In this document: positions 36,801-48,666 of the stretch, piece by piece
Position numbering within the stretch: position 1 is the first letter of the stretch
Layout: every line of letters starts with the position of its first letter
Source: Spongilla lacustris
Lineage: Eukaryota; Porifera; Demospongiae; Spongillida; Spongillidae
DNA: 64,000 nt
Assembly: GCA_949361645.1 (NCBI GenBank)
Contig: OX442433.1
Coordinates: 6,170,816 to 6,234,815, forward strand
Direction: 5' to 3'
Translations under genes and position numbers: made by a program
Notes under the pieces: generated by a model
Told to the model about the DNA's origin: nothing
Seen by the model: the letters and a program-made list of their open reading frames with translations, nothing else
The model's database searches: none

Positions 36801-39610
36801 GCCAACCAGACTGTGCAGGTGTGCTGGAGAGTGTTTGTGTATGTGTATGTGAGTGTATGATTAGTGATGTATGTGGACATATGTGTAGGTGTGCACGCAT
36901 GTGTGACTTACACATGTATCTTGTCCTTGAACAGTGTGTACTGAGGACGGTAACAAGTACTACCCTGGTCAGTCCTTCCCAGCTTCAGATGGCTGCAACA
37001 CCTGGTAAGCCAGTGTTCTTTTGGAAGAGGTATTATAATAGAACCTTCTCACTGCTCTTTTAGCTTCTGCTCTACCAAGGGAAAGACTGCATGTACAAAG
37101 AAGGCCTGTGTTGGTAAGCTAGTTATTAATATGTGAATGTGAGTCTTCTGGGGTATGATATAACAGTTATGACTAACAATTTTCTAATGAAGAAGCCTAT
37201 TTGCAAAATGTAGAAGTGTTAGTTGTGGGAACCTATACCAACCCTCACTGTAACAGTACTGTACCTTGTTTCCTTGCTTTTTGCACCACCAATCCTACAT
37301 CCCACCAATCACTTTCTCAATAGAGTAGTGTTTGATTTAATATTGTCTTGATGCGATTGGTTTAAAACCTGGCAACACAGAAATGTTTCGTTGTTCACGT
37401 GCGCTAAAGCTTGAAGATGGTGTATTTGTTGCAATGTTTAATATTGGGTGCGCTGCATAGACAGCTTGGCCTTGGCCCCCCTTGGGGACCTTTGTTGTTC
37501 TCTGGATATCTTTAATTCAAGAGCTCTCCTTGTTAGCTTTGCCTCAACCTGTTCTATAATTTTTTCGAATGTTTCTGTACATGATTTCATGAGTCTGTAC
37601 AATCACACAGATCAAATTAAATTAATTATCGCGAGCTATGGTTTTGTACAGACGCCTATTTAATTGGCGTGTCCAGTAGCCTAGCGAAGGGGGTGAGGGT
37701 GGGGGGCTGGGGGGACATTGGTGCAGGGATGAGGGGGCACCAAAATGGACCAGATATAATTATGGCCTGGGCACCTCCCTTGACTATAGCATTAGAAACA
37801 TCTGATGCAAATTTTAAAATTCGTTTCTAATCACGGACATTCAAGTTACGGTATTCAATCATCACCTCCATATTTCCTGTTTGCATAGCAGGAATCTCTG
37901 GAATGCTTAGAATTGTCGCTAGTTTCGAATGCTCTTTAGGCAAATTAAAACTTCATTCCCTCCATTATTTGTATTTGGGTAGATGTGAGGGACCCCCATA
38001 TTCATATTCTTGGACTGGGGGGGGGGGGGGGGGGGGCACCATGTTTGCATCACGTCCCCAGGTGCTCGACAACCACACTACTCCACTGGGCATGTCTTCT
38101 ATTGCACTGTACACAGCACAGTCTGAGCATGAGCCTGCAAACATGGATAGATTAGGGTGCATTAAAAATATTACTGATTCACAAAGAGCACTGCATCACA
38201 GTTTTCTGCAACAATTGTTTGAAGTTGTTTCGCGCCTTATAAAAACTGCATCGTAAAGTGCGATGTGATGCCGGTTAAATTATTCCCTGGGTGACAATAC
38301 AATGTTGTATTGTTCATCTCTTTGGACCATGTATACATGCATGGCCCAAAACAGCTCTTACACAACTTCAGGGGAGGGAGATTATTCAATCTTTACAATG
38401 GTATAAGAAGAAATTAGTACAATATTATCCAACTTCATAGTACTATACATAATTCCTCAGCTCTGGGGCACATACTATAAGTTTACACATTTTTGTTGTG
38501 GGAGAAGTGACATGTTTATTTAGTCAGCAATTAGCAGAAATGTCCTTACCCTCTGTACTCTAGCCCCGACTCCATACATCTCCCCCTACCAATGTCCATC
38601 TCCAAAAGTACTAACAAAGAACTGTTCCTCTTGCTCTGGAGATGATCTGTGTTGTGACTCTGTGTGCACCAAAGGAGTACTGCCACCTCAGCCATGCACT
38701 GTGGTGCTGACAAACAGCTACCCCTCCTCACTTCCTGGTGCCTACATGCCTCAGTGCTCAATTGATGGGAACTTTGGACCAATCCAGTGCCGTGGATCCA
38801 CTGGTTACTGTTGGTGTGTGGACATTTCTGATGGCAAGCCTCTCTCAGCAGCTGTAGGCCCTGGACACCAACCCAACTGTACAGGTATGTTGATAGGAGT
38901 GTTGTACATATGTCTGATGTATGCACATGTTTAATACAAACAGTGTGTACTGTGAGTGGTAAGAAATACTACCCTGGTCAGACCTTCATGGCTTCAGATG
39001 GCTGCAACACCTGGTAAGTTCAGGTCCTGTTGGAAAGATAACCTTTTCTACTCATGCGACCTCCTTTGCCCATGGCTGCTGTTTCTTCTTTTCAGCTCTT
39101 GCACTCAGACTGGAGCTGCACTCTGCACACTGAGGGCATGTGTTGGTATGTAGTTTAATATACAATTATATATATACGTAATTACATGTAACTGAAATGT
39201 TGAAATACGTAATGTGTGCTATCCTATGTATACATGCTGATGTGAGGCTAGTTAGCAAAATGTTGACTATCTATTTATCCATTAGTCAAATCTAATTATA
39301 TGCATTCAATTCAAACTTTTGATTGCACCAAATTACATAAATGCTCAGCTGTTATCATTGGAGCATTTTGTAAGCAAAAGAACTCTTAGATAATCATGCC
39401 ATCTAATATTCTCCTTCAGCCTGTCCAGCAAAAGGCCAGTTATACACTTCCTGTGGGTCTTCGTGTGAAGCCACCTGTGACAACCCTGCACCTATATGTG
39501 CCGCACGCTGTGTGGCCAAATGCCAGTGCCCAGGTGGTACAGTCTTGGATGTGAAGAGCAACAAGTGTGTATCTCCGAAGTTATGTCCTAAGCCTTTGCG
39601 TGGTGCCTAA
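29177..39610 (+). CDS. Secreted multidomain protein: 4x (WAP-like, thyroglobulin type-1, VWC-like) plus TIL
   Basis: Fourteen exons: 29177-29240, 29587-29904, 29988-30057, 30116-30165, 31563-31886, 33097-33166, 33224-33270, 36504-36818, 36935-37004, 37064-37113, 38564-38884, 38944-39013, 39096-39145 and 39420-39610. They join to 2010 nt (669 residues) with no break. Exon 1 is a signal peptide (MSVYCFFAAVVILAILNNG). Each unit has CPSPKVLTKNC..C....LCCDSVC, then a thyroglobulin type-1 domain (AYVPQCSSDG, WCVD, PNC), then a two-exon module CT..G..YYPG..F..SDGCNTCSC..C split inside a Cys codon. Units 1-2 have IQIW/YSWCV; units 3-4 have the canonical IQCR/YCWCV. The last exon is a TIL domain (CGSSCEATC, CVAKCQCPGG). 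Such modules are known in cysteine- and serine-protease inhibitors; inhibition here is inferred. Poly(A) signals are AATAAA at about 40431 and 40469. Confidence 0.9.
30544..30600. repeat. G/C homopolymer runs in an intron
   Basis: C-runs at 30566-30592 within the 1.4-kb intron before exon 5 of the first composite gene. A (GT)n tract follows at 30767-30827. Nothing else is notable in the intron. Confidence 0.8.
32024..32465. repeat. Interspersed repeat, CGGATCCAGG family (intronic copy)
   Basis: Shares about 400 bp with 35233-35634: CATCCAGGATTT near the start, CCGCTTTACAACTTTTGCAC, CACAAAACATAGCAT, GAATAGTAAATA and a G-run end after ATAGGTTTTG. It sits in the intron between exons 5 and 6 of the first composite gene. 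hAT-like ends (CAGGGGCGG) are seen in the other copy. No coding sequence. Confidence 0.7.
33416..34256. repeat. 23-bp minisatellite with a 161-bp higher-order repeat
   Basis: About 36 units of CCATGGCCACCATCTTCTTC plus TCC in the intron after exon 7 of the first composite gene. A seven-unit block (161 bp), marked by CCAACTTCTTCTCC and CTTCTTATCCCC variants, occurs three times (about 33768, 33929 and 34090). The unit length is not a multiple of three, so all frames cycle through one 23-residue pattern. Coding is rejected. Confidence 0.94.
34440..34640. repeat. G-rich interspersed repeat copy
   Basis: GGTGCCCCTCCCGCCCAGC, GGGGGTATGGGGGAGCGCTG and GCTTTTTGCGTTG parallel the copy at 61411-61600. 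It lies in the intron after exon 7 of the first composite gene. Boundaries are not defined. Confidence 0.5.
35032..35893. mobile_element. 846-bp hAT-type element with 8-bp target duplication
   Basis: The element 35040-35885 has perfect 16-bp ends CAGTGGCGTAGCGAGG and a perfect duplication TAGTCTAC (35032-35039 and 35886-35893). It carries a copy of the CGGATCCAGG repeat (35233-35634) and several G/C runs but no transposase. It lies in the intron before exon 8 of the first composite gene. Confidence 0.87.
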
Positions 39611-41274
39611 GTGTCCCTTATGTGCTGCAAGTGTTTACTTTAGGTAGTAGAAGTGGACTGCACAGACTACAGTGTGGTGTATGCCCTTTGTATAGGTGTG
39701 AGATTTGAAGTATTACATACCTGCAAACATGCATGTTTGCTGCTGCTGCTGCTGTATACAAGCTGTCACTTAACGTTAGTTTTCTATGCCGATGAAGCAG
39801 TGAAGTATTTGTTCATAATGATAAACTATTTACTCACAAACCACACCTGTATGGAAAACTTGGCTTTTCTTTGGTTCACCCCAATCCTGCTCACTTGTTG
39901 GATTGTTATTAGTATGCAGTTGTGCTATGAGCTAGCTGTTGCATTGATAAACCGACGGCAGGGCAGCTGCCTTTGATGTACCTGTGACCTCTCTGCTTGA
40001 TACACTTACCTTGATGGAAGCCAAAGAGAGAAAACATGGAGCCAATGATGCCAAGTGCCATGAACTGGGCTGGTTGTGAGTTCCCCTTGTCACTGAGTCC
40101 TATCGTGCATGGGGGAAGGGAAGCTATGGAAGCTTTCTACCAATTGGCCTCCCAACCTGCTGCCTTAAAACGTTACTAGATGACATTTATGGCAGGCTAA
40201 AGTGGTGAGAGCCATCCTCACTAGATACATTCAGTTTTAACTTTGCAGCAGTCAAACTTTGCCAAGCCTTGTGTCCTATCCAGCCTTCAGTTTATGGCAG
40301 ATTAACTTTTCTTGCATGCACTGACCCATCCGCCATCAGCCAATAACAACTTGATGAGTATGTGTCTGTATTTATCTTACTATCACTTATCACCTAAAAA
40401 AGTTTGATGTATTATATATTTATTAGAACATAATAAATAAACTATTCACTGAATCACTCTACAAAGAATAAATACATGCAGTCAGCAGGATACTTATTAT
40501 CATGACAGCAAATGATAAGTTAGGTGGCAGGTACCCTTGGCACATAAAGAAGCTCATGTAGTGTGCACCTGGTGAGGATGGTAATTGCAAATCTCACAAA
40601 GTACATACATATTTAGCCGCCCACATTTGGGGCTTCCTCAGTGCCATGGCAAGGCGACGGGTCATACCTTCTGTACCCCCCTCAAGTACCATAGGTCTTG
40701 GAAACACACGCCCAACCTAGCTCTGCACACTTTCTATCATTGCTGTCAATGTTTCTAAAGCAGAGTGGCCTTTGTAGCTGCACCTGCTGTCAGTCCACTT
40801 CTGATAACATTACATGATTTAGCAGTGATTTGACCTTACCAACTCACCCATGGAGAAGTTCTGGAAAGTGACTGACAGAATTGGTTGATGGGATAAAAAG
40901 TTAAATGCATTATACATGTCCACTTTTTTTAGCACTCTAAAGTCATCATCAAATCAATGTATTTTAGTGCATGCTGTCATACCATGGCCAATTTTTCTGG
41001 CTTGTCACACCATACTGGTGGGGTTTGAAAAATTTTGCTGCCGTAAACTGGCATCGGGTTTCTTAGTGATTTGTTAATTACATGTAGACACAAGTGTCCG
41101 ATGGAGCTTTGCCTTAAGCCAACAGGCTGATAACTAGATTGGGGAGTATGTGTTAGTAGCTGCATCCTATCAGCTGCATTTAAAGGCCTGATGGTCCAGA
41201 AGGGGTGATATAGGGAAAGGACCTGCCTGCTAAGAAGGAATGGGAGCAGCTACCTTGGGAAGAATTGTTGGACA
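39611..41274. other. 3' flank of the first composite gene, duplicated at 57430-59184
   Basis: Near-identical by eye to the flank of the second gene, including the TATTTGTTCATAATGATAAA block and the AATAAATAAACTATTCAC poly(A) region, with small indels. Short open frames are not conserved between the copies, so I see no gene. The match breaks at TGCACT (41275-41280), where the insertion begins. Confidence 0.8.
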
Positions 41275-41438
41275 TGCACTGCATGGCTGGCGGAGCCCAC
41301 TAGGCAACCCAGGCAATTGCCTGGGTAGATTTTTGGGCTTAAAAAATAAAATAAAATAAATAATAAATATATATAATGTAATTCGCTTCGTGCATGATAA
41401 ATTAAAGCTTTCGTGACTTGTGCTATATTGTATCATGT

Positions 41439-44400
41439 GCACCTGTACGAGCCGATTCCAGACAATCACGCCAAAGTCGCGAGAGAGCGCTATCGCTACG
41501 CACACGTGAAGAGAGCAAGCAAAAACTTTTTTAATAAGTTGAAATTAGGGTTAACAAATGCAAATTAATTAACGAGTATCAACCATACCGCCGGCCAAGA
41601 CCAGTTGGTCTTAAAATAATTATGAAAGTTTAATATCAGAATTCTGCTTGGACTGTAGATGGTAGAAGTACAACCAACTTCGTAACAGGTCGTTTATAGA
41701 TACCATTTGAAGTCTTAACATCAACCACTCGAACAAGTCCATCTTTCCCAGGATAAACACGAACCACCCTAGCAAGAGGCCATATTCCATCTTCACGGAC
41801 GACAACGACATCATCAACAGAAACATTCTTCACAGGGTGGTGCCATTTACTGTATTTATTGAGTGTAGATAGATATTCGACGGACCATCTGTTCCAAAAA
41901 TGTCGAACTAAGTATTGACATAAATGCCAACGGCGTAGTAATGACATTGAGGGGGTAGAAGTATCTGGGTCAGGCAGACATGTGAGTGGGCGACCAATCA
42001 AGAAGTGACCTGGGGTCAAAACTTCTATACTGTCATCGCTGTGATTGTTGATCAACACAAGTGGTCTGCTATTCAAACAAGCTTCGATTTGAGTCAATAC
42101 AGTGATTAATTCCTCAAAGGTGAGCTTTACTGTGCCAACAATTTTCTTAAAATGAATCTTCACACTCTTAACAGTAGATTCCCACAATCCACTAAAGTGT
42201 GGGGAATGCTCGGGTATAAATTTCCAAATGATGTTTTTGGTTGAACAGAATTCCGAAATTGAACACTGGGTGATCTGCTTCTGGAGGAACTGATTGAATT
42301 CTTTGAGCTCACGGTTGGCACCAACAAAATTTGTGCCATGATCACTCCATAGGAGGGAAGGGTACCCTCTTCGAGCTGTGAAACGGCGTAAAGCCGCGAT
42401 GAATGCTTCACTGGTCAAATCAGACACCAATTCCAAGTGTACAGCCTTTACACTTAGTGACACAAAAACGCAAAGGTAGGACTTTACAATTGTTGGTTTT
42501 CTAACAGATCCATACTTGACAAGAAATGGACCAGCATAATCAAGGCCTACTCTATCAAAAACAGAGTCTGGAGTAATCCTTTCAGCAGGAAGTTGACCCA
42601 ACATTTGTGGTTGAGGTTTGATGGCTTGTCGTCTACATGTTATGCATTGTCTAAGAACTGATCGCACGGTCTTACGGCAATTAAGCAAATGAAAACGATA
42701 GCTAAGAGAAGCGAGGACAAGTGTAGGTCCCCCATGTAATAAACGCTGATGCTCTGACCAGATAAGTAATCTTGCTACAGGATGCTTGGCATGGAGTATA
42801 ATGGGATGACGTTTTGAGTAAGATAGCTTTGAGCGTTCCTGTCTACCACCTGCACGCAATATTTGATCTTTGTCAAGAAATGGATGAAGTGTAAGTAGAG
42901 CACTAGATATCGGTATGGGCTTGTTAGCTTGGAGACAGGCAATTTCACTTTCGAAATTATCTCGCTGAGCAAGTCTTATCCAATATACTTCAGATATGTG
43001 CAGCTCTGGACTTGTTAATGAAGAAGTTAGTAGAATTCTGTTAGCCTTGCTTAACTTGGCTAAGCAGTTGTTGATGAATCTCAAACACCAGGCTGTGATC
43101 CTCTTGAGGCGAGTGTAGCTTGAATAGCGTTCAAGGCAAATAATGGGTTGCACAATATGAACTAGGGAAGTAAGACAGATTTCTCTTTCTTCATCATTGA
43201 GCTCTTCCGCACGGTTGCCTTCCTCTGGTTTAGGTCTAATTAGATGAATAGATTTCAGCCAGCTTGGTCCATTCCACCAAAGATCATTGCAGATCAGCTC
43301 AGAAGGGAACAGTCCTCTGGAGGCACAATCAGCAGGATTTTGGATACCAGCAACGTGTTCCCATCTATCAGGAGGTATACAATCTACAATAGCAGCGATT
43401 CGATTCCCCACAAAGGTCTTAAAACGTCTTGGAGAACCAGTCAGCCAGTTCAGGACTATTGTGCTGTCTGTATATGCATGAACAGAATTGAGTGGTAAGC
43501 CAAACAAAGCTTTCAAATGATGAAGTAGCTGAGAAAGCAACTGAGCACCACAAAGTTCTAGTCTAGGAATAGTTAGCCTCTTTATTGGTGCTACTTTGGT
43601 TTTAGACATGACCAGGGAAACGTACACATTATTCTGTGTATTCACCATACGTAGGTAGACTACTGCTGCATAAGCATCTTCTGAAGCGTCACTAAAACCA
43701 TGCAACTGAAAAGACACAATGTGAGCTTCCTTTGGGTAATAACATCTGGGAAGAGATTTGTTTGCAAAGGAGAAAAGTTCAGTTCTCCATTTCAGCCAGA
43801 TGTCTCGAATTGAGTCAGGGATGGAGTCATCCCAATCCACTTTCAACTCCCATACTTTTTGTAACAAGATCTTCATTTTAATGATAGTAGGTGAAAACCA
43901 ACCCAAAACGTCGAAGGTTTTTGCTATGTCAGACACAAGAGCTCGTTTGGTGACACGACCAGGATCAGGAGGAGGTACGTTATTGACAGTAAGACAAAAT
44001 TCGTCCGATTTAGTATTCCATTCAAGACCAAGTGTTTTGGTGCTTTCCCTTCCATCATGAATGTGGTGAATAGCTTCAGAGTCACGAATATCAGGATCTA
44101 TATTCTGTAGGACAGCTAAATTACTAGATATCCATTTCCGCAACAAGAAACCTCCGTGAGAGAGAAGGCACTGTAATTCTTGCTGCAGCTTGATTGCCAT
44201 CTCAACATTGTCAGCACCAGTCAAACAGTCGTCAACGTAGAATGATTCTTCTACTGCTTTGGCAGCTAGAGGATATTTGGTAGCGAAATCCATTGCATTC
44301 TGTTTGACGCACATGTTAGCAGCAAAAGATGATGCTGATACTCCAAACGTGACACGGGTCATGCGATAATCCTTCAATATTTCAGACTGACTTGATCTCC

Positions 44401-47374
44401 ACACAAATCGATGGAAATCACGATCAGATTGAACCAATTGCATCTTGTTAATGTCTGCTGTAATCGCAATGCGATGCATTCGAAAGCGTAAAAGAACATC
44501 CATTAGAGTCGAATGCACAGTTGTCCAACAAGGAGGATGTCATTCAATGATACACCAGATGAAGACTTTGCTGATGCATCAAAAACTGCTCTGATCTTGG
44601 TAGTAGTACTTGAATTCTTGTATACAACATGCATGGGCAAATAGAACACCTGAGATGTAGGTTTCTCCATTTCTTCTAGAGGTACAAGTTCTGCATGTCC
44701 AAGATCCATGTATTCTGTCATTACAGAGCTGAAATCTTGAAATAAACCTTTTGCGTTCAGAGAGCGTTCCAATGAGAAAAATCTTCTGACAGCTTGTGTG
44801 CGTGATTCTCCAATCTGTTTTGCATCAAGTCTTTTTGGCAAAGACACCATAAAACGTCCTTCTTCAGTGCGAAAGTGGTTGTCTTTAAAATGACTTAAGA
44901 CGCTTCGTTCTTCTAATGAGAATGCAGCATTGCTGGTTGGGCCTTCCTCAATCTCCCAGAACTTATGCAGAATATCATCCTTGAATCCTACAGTAGTGTG
45001 CAGTGCAGCTACCTCTCCTGTAGATGAGATGGACTCAGTTCGCCCACTAAGCACCCAACCAAATTCTGTTTCAAATGCGACTGGAGATCCAGCGGGACCT
45101 GACCGCCGACCTTGACGCAAAACATCAGCAAATAAGTCAGCACCCAGAAGTAGATCAATCTTTCCAGGTTGTCCAAAATTGGGGTCAGCTAGGACAAGGT
45201 TAGTCAAATGCTTCCAACTCGAATCGAAACGAACAGGATATGTGGGTAGATCGCACGTGACCTTTGGAACCACTATAGCTGTGATGCCAATCTTTCTGAC
45301 TGAGGATCTGACAGCTGAGATTTTAAAACTTGAGATATGTTGAACTGGATTATCATGAGAGAAATCTCCTATTCCTGAAACACGCACATTTTGCCTAAAT
45401 CGTGGGAGGCAAAGGCCTTGGGCTAGGCGTTCTGAGATAAAGGAAGCTGAGGAGGCACTGTCCAACAAAGCTCGTGCTTCTATTGAAGAGCCGTCAGGAG
45501 CATAAACCACAATGCGACAAGTCATTAGTAATAGATTAGATTTAAGTCTAACAGCAGTACTCGTAGATACTTTGACTTCAGCCAAATTGCTATCAACTTG
45601 TTTGTCCTTGTGAAGCAAAGTATGGTGTGGTTTTTGGCATTTGTGACATTTATGCACAGACTTGCAATTCTTGACAACATGACCACTAGATAAGCAATTC
45701 ATGCAGAGGTTGTTATCCTTTAGTGTAGCTACCATCTGATCATGGGGTAGTGATTGGAATTTAGGGCACACATACAAAGGGTGTTTATCAGCTCTGCACA
45801 CAATACATTGATTACTTCAGTACAGCGATGTAAAAGAGGTCAGAGGTTTTCCTGGGGTGGTGAACTTCTTTTCAGATGTGAAATTGTGGTAGGGCTTCTT
45901 AACTGCAATGATTGCTGAACCTTCAGATGCTTGTGCACGTAGATCAATAAAATCCAACAAATCCTGGTAATGTGGCACTTTTGCCTCAGACTGACTGTGC
46001 TTCTGCCATTCAAACTGAGTGGTGGCATCTAGTTTGAGCTCAAGCATGGAGGTGATGAAAGGGCCTGATGGGTCATAGTCCATTGATTTTAATGCACGGA
46101 GGTGTTGAGTAACAATGTCATGGAGGTGACGTAGTTCTTTGCCAGTTCCTTCCTTCAAGGATGGTACTTCCAGAATTAACCGAACATGGAATCACGCGTG
46201 GGCGATCATATCGTGACTTAAGACATTCAATTGCTTCCAAGTAATGTTCACCAGACTGGGATAATCCTTCAATCATGTTCTTAGCAGATCCACCTTTTAG
46301 TGCGTGCTGTAGGTATACGAGTTTCTCAGAGTTTGTCAGGCTTTTGCGGTCATGAACTGAAATACTAAATTGTTCCCAAAATTGCCTCCAATGTAGGAGA
46401 TTGCCATCGAAGGTAGGAACATCAATCTTGGGTAGTTTGACTCCTGTACCACTAGCAACAGATGCAGTAGATTCAGTTTGACTATTGATCAGCTTCTTGA
46501 TTTTGTGAGAGCAATCGAACAATGCGGTTTCTATTTTGGAGTGGTGTGCAAATAACTCGTCATCGTCTTTTGGTTCAAGATCTATTATGTCACTATAGAG
46601 TGCAGCAAGGTCCTTTTTATAGTCTGAGAGCTGTTCCTGGCATTGCTGAACAATGGATAGGTCAAAGTCTTCAGCATCTCCAACGAGGTCTGCCATCTGT
46701 TCTTCCATGACCTTGAGACCCTTTTCTATACGCGATATTTTGAGCGAGATCGATCTGCGTTCACGTCCGTTTCCCTTAATGGACGCGTCGACAGTGGGCT
46801 CCATTAAGCGATGAAGACGAGCAGTCATTGCAGCGATGTCATCGTCGTGCTTGTCCAAAGCGATTTGTTCTTGCTCCAAAGTATTGCCGTCTTCTAGTTT
46901 ATCGATAATTTGCATGCGAAGCTCCTTAAAGCTCGAATCGAGGTCATTCAATTTAGAGAGCAGCTGTTGCGCGTGCCCAGGAGTTGCCGGTTGATCCGAG
47001 GTAGCTTCTAATTCTTTCAGCCGGTTTACCAATCGAGTAATAGAACTCCGAGTAACGCCTCTTCTTCTCTGAAGTTGTCCGAGCGCGAGAGCGACTTCTT
47101 CTGCCATGCCAACAGGTGGGGGCGAAGATAATGTGCAAACGAAAAAACAGATAATTCGGCTTGTTGCCTGAAATACAGCCAATGAGCGATGCTGGGAAGT
47201 TGATTCCCGGCTCGAAGGACCAAAAAATGTACGAGCCGATTCCAGACAATCACGCCAAAGTCGCGAGAGAGCGCTATCGCTACGCACACGTGAAGAGAGC
47301 AAGCAAAAACTTTTTTAATAAGTTGAAATTAGGGTTAACAAATGCAAATTAATTAACGAGTATCAACCAGCACC
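41439..47374 (-). mobile_element. BEL/Pao LTR retrotransposon with identical 142-bp LTRs
   Basis: On the minus strand, LTRs at 47369-47228 and 41585-41444 appear identical, start TGGTTGATAC and end TCGTACA. A 5-bp duplication GCACC flanks the element (41439-41443 and 47370-47374). Five bases after the 5' LTR a primer-binding site TGGTCCTTCGAGCCGG (47222-47207) complements the 3' end of animal tRNA-Tyr. Identical LTRs and a clean duplication mean recent insertion. Confidence 0.95.
41636..47107 (-). pseudogene. BEL/Pao gag-pol with frame breaks
   Basis: Gag begins at 47107 (MAEEVALALG), coiled-coil-rich, followed by a DUF1759-like segment (KIDVPTFDG). The frame slips near 46180-46200, and a second frame runs 46158-45817 to a TGA. 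The same frame resumes with zinc knuckles (CIVC, CMNC...GHVVKNC, CHKC) and a DUF1758 aspartic protease with ALLDSASSASF where DTG/DSG is usual. A one-base slip near 44520 splits the reverse transcriptase. The 960-codon last frame (44518-41636) carries YVDD at about 44239, A17-type peptidase/RNase H, integrase (WSDHGTNF, GLWES) and a DUF5641-like tail. The two frame shifts and one stop make the copy defective unless they are assembly errors. Confidence 0.9.
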
Positions 47375-47592
47375 CTTGAGTGGCATCCATGCAATGAAGC
47401 AATAATCATCGTTACGTCACTTCGGTCTGGGTACGAGACTAGATTCATGTACAATCAATTATATATACATGTACTTCAAAAGCTTCCGCGCTTCGCGCGG
47501 CAGGGGGCACATCCCCCTCCCGCTTCCTCCCCCTACTTGGCACCCCTCCCCTTGCCTGGGTTGAATTATAGACCTTCCGCCGGCTCTGCACT

Positions 47593-48240
47593 GATTGGGT
47601 GCATGCTTACTGTTATGATAATGAATAAACACTAGAAGTCCTAGCTAAAGTTATTCTGTTAAACAAGACTGTTTGCATCAGCTCTGACAGTACATGCTGG
47701 ACAACGGATTATGCTTCTTACTTGGGCATTGATGCCTTCAGGCTCCTGGCCATATACCTCCATAGCCATTTTGACAAATACCCTGTTGCGCTAGCTTGCT
47801 GCACTTTTGGTCATTTTCGTCATGCTTTGCTGGTACCCACTTCAATAATATGGGTTGAACCAAGTGGAGAGACCACAATGAAGTTAGCTTTAGAGCAAAC
47901 GCAATTGGCATGGGCAGAAGAACATTAGCAGGTCTAGTCATGGCCTAGCCCACTTCCAGCTTCAATGCCTGCAGATCAGCATGTCTGCACAAAGCCGAGA
48001 CACATCGAAACTTACATGTTACAGCATGGTGGCTAATGGGCCAGGGTTATTTGGACACAGTGCACTTTTGGTGATGGGATTGTGAGGAAGACGCACAAAG
48101 AGACAGATAGAAGTCTTGCTTTGTCTGAGGCATGTATATTGCATTGATCAGTTTCAAAGCCATCACCACAAGTCCAAACTAATGCACCAATTCCTAATTT
48201 CTGTATTCTTGCATCCTTATGAACGCTAATAACCTAATAA
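47593..48240. other. Continuation of the duplicated 3' flank
   Basis: Matches 59189 to about 59945 with small indels (GATTGGGTGCATGCTTAC, AACCAAGTGGAGAGACCACA, CACATCGAAACTTACATG). No gene is recognised in either copy. Confidence 0.75.
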
Positions 48241-48380
48241 TAAGGCCATGTACAGTCGTCTGAACTTTCTAAGCTGTAAGAATGGGGTCTGGGGTTAACT
48301 TTTTCCTTATTTGTTGTTAGCAAAAAAATACAGAACTAAGACCCCTTGCCGTGCCTACCTGGGAAGGATCAACACATAAG

Positions 48381-48642
48381 CGGCCATATTGTTTTGGACC
48401 AAAACTTGTGCGTTATTTAGAAATTTGTGTATCTACGACGACGATGACGTAAATCTAACACTATAATTGTACGCCCGCAACAACCCATACATGTAACCAT
48501 TTTATTCGGTTCTAAGTATGATTCGTGCTTAACTTATGAAACAATTAATTAGGCCGCGATTTTTCATTATTACACCATTCGTACGTAGTGAAAACACCAA
48601 TTCTAAATAATGCGCACATTTTGGGCCAAAACAATATGGCCG
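48381..48642. mobile_element. 262-bp MITE (CGGCCATATTGTTTTGG ends)
   Basis: Inverted ends CGGCCATATTGTTTTGGNCC extend with indels to ATTTAGAA on both sides. No coding sequence. The target duplication is uncertain. It lies 24 bp from the next element. Confidence 0.75.
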
Positions 48643-48666
48643 TTAATGTTTCGATCATTCCAGGAT

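Larger units (their letters stand above)
41275..47592. mobile_element. Nested insertion: small TIR-like element interrupted by BEL/Pao
   Basis: The host sequence GGACATGCACTGATTGGG is intact at 59171-59188 but split here. TGCACT is present at both edges (41275-41280 and 47587-47592) as a target duplication. The outer element (41281-41443 plus 47375-47586, about 375 bp) has weak inverted similarity at its ends (GGCGGA..., AACCCAGGCAA on both sides). It was later hit by the BEL/Pao element. Confidence 0.8.

Noticed and set aside
39653..39976. 107-codon frame downstream of the first composite gene
   Set aside because: The duplicated copy at 57524 has a different length and frame, so it is not under coding constraint.
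43244..45115. Plus-strand frames inside the BEL/Pao element
   Set aside because: Antisense shadows of gag-pol.
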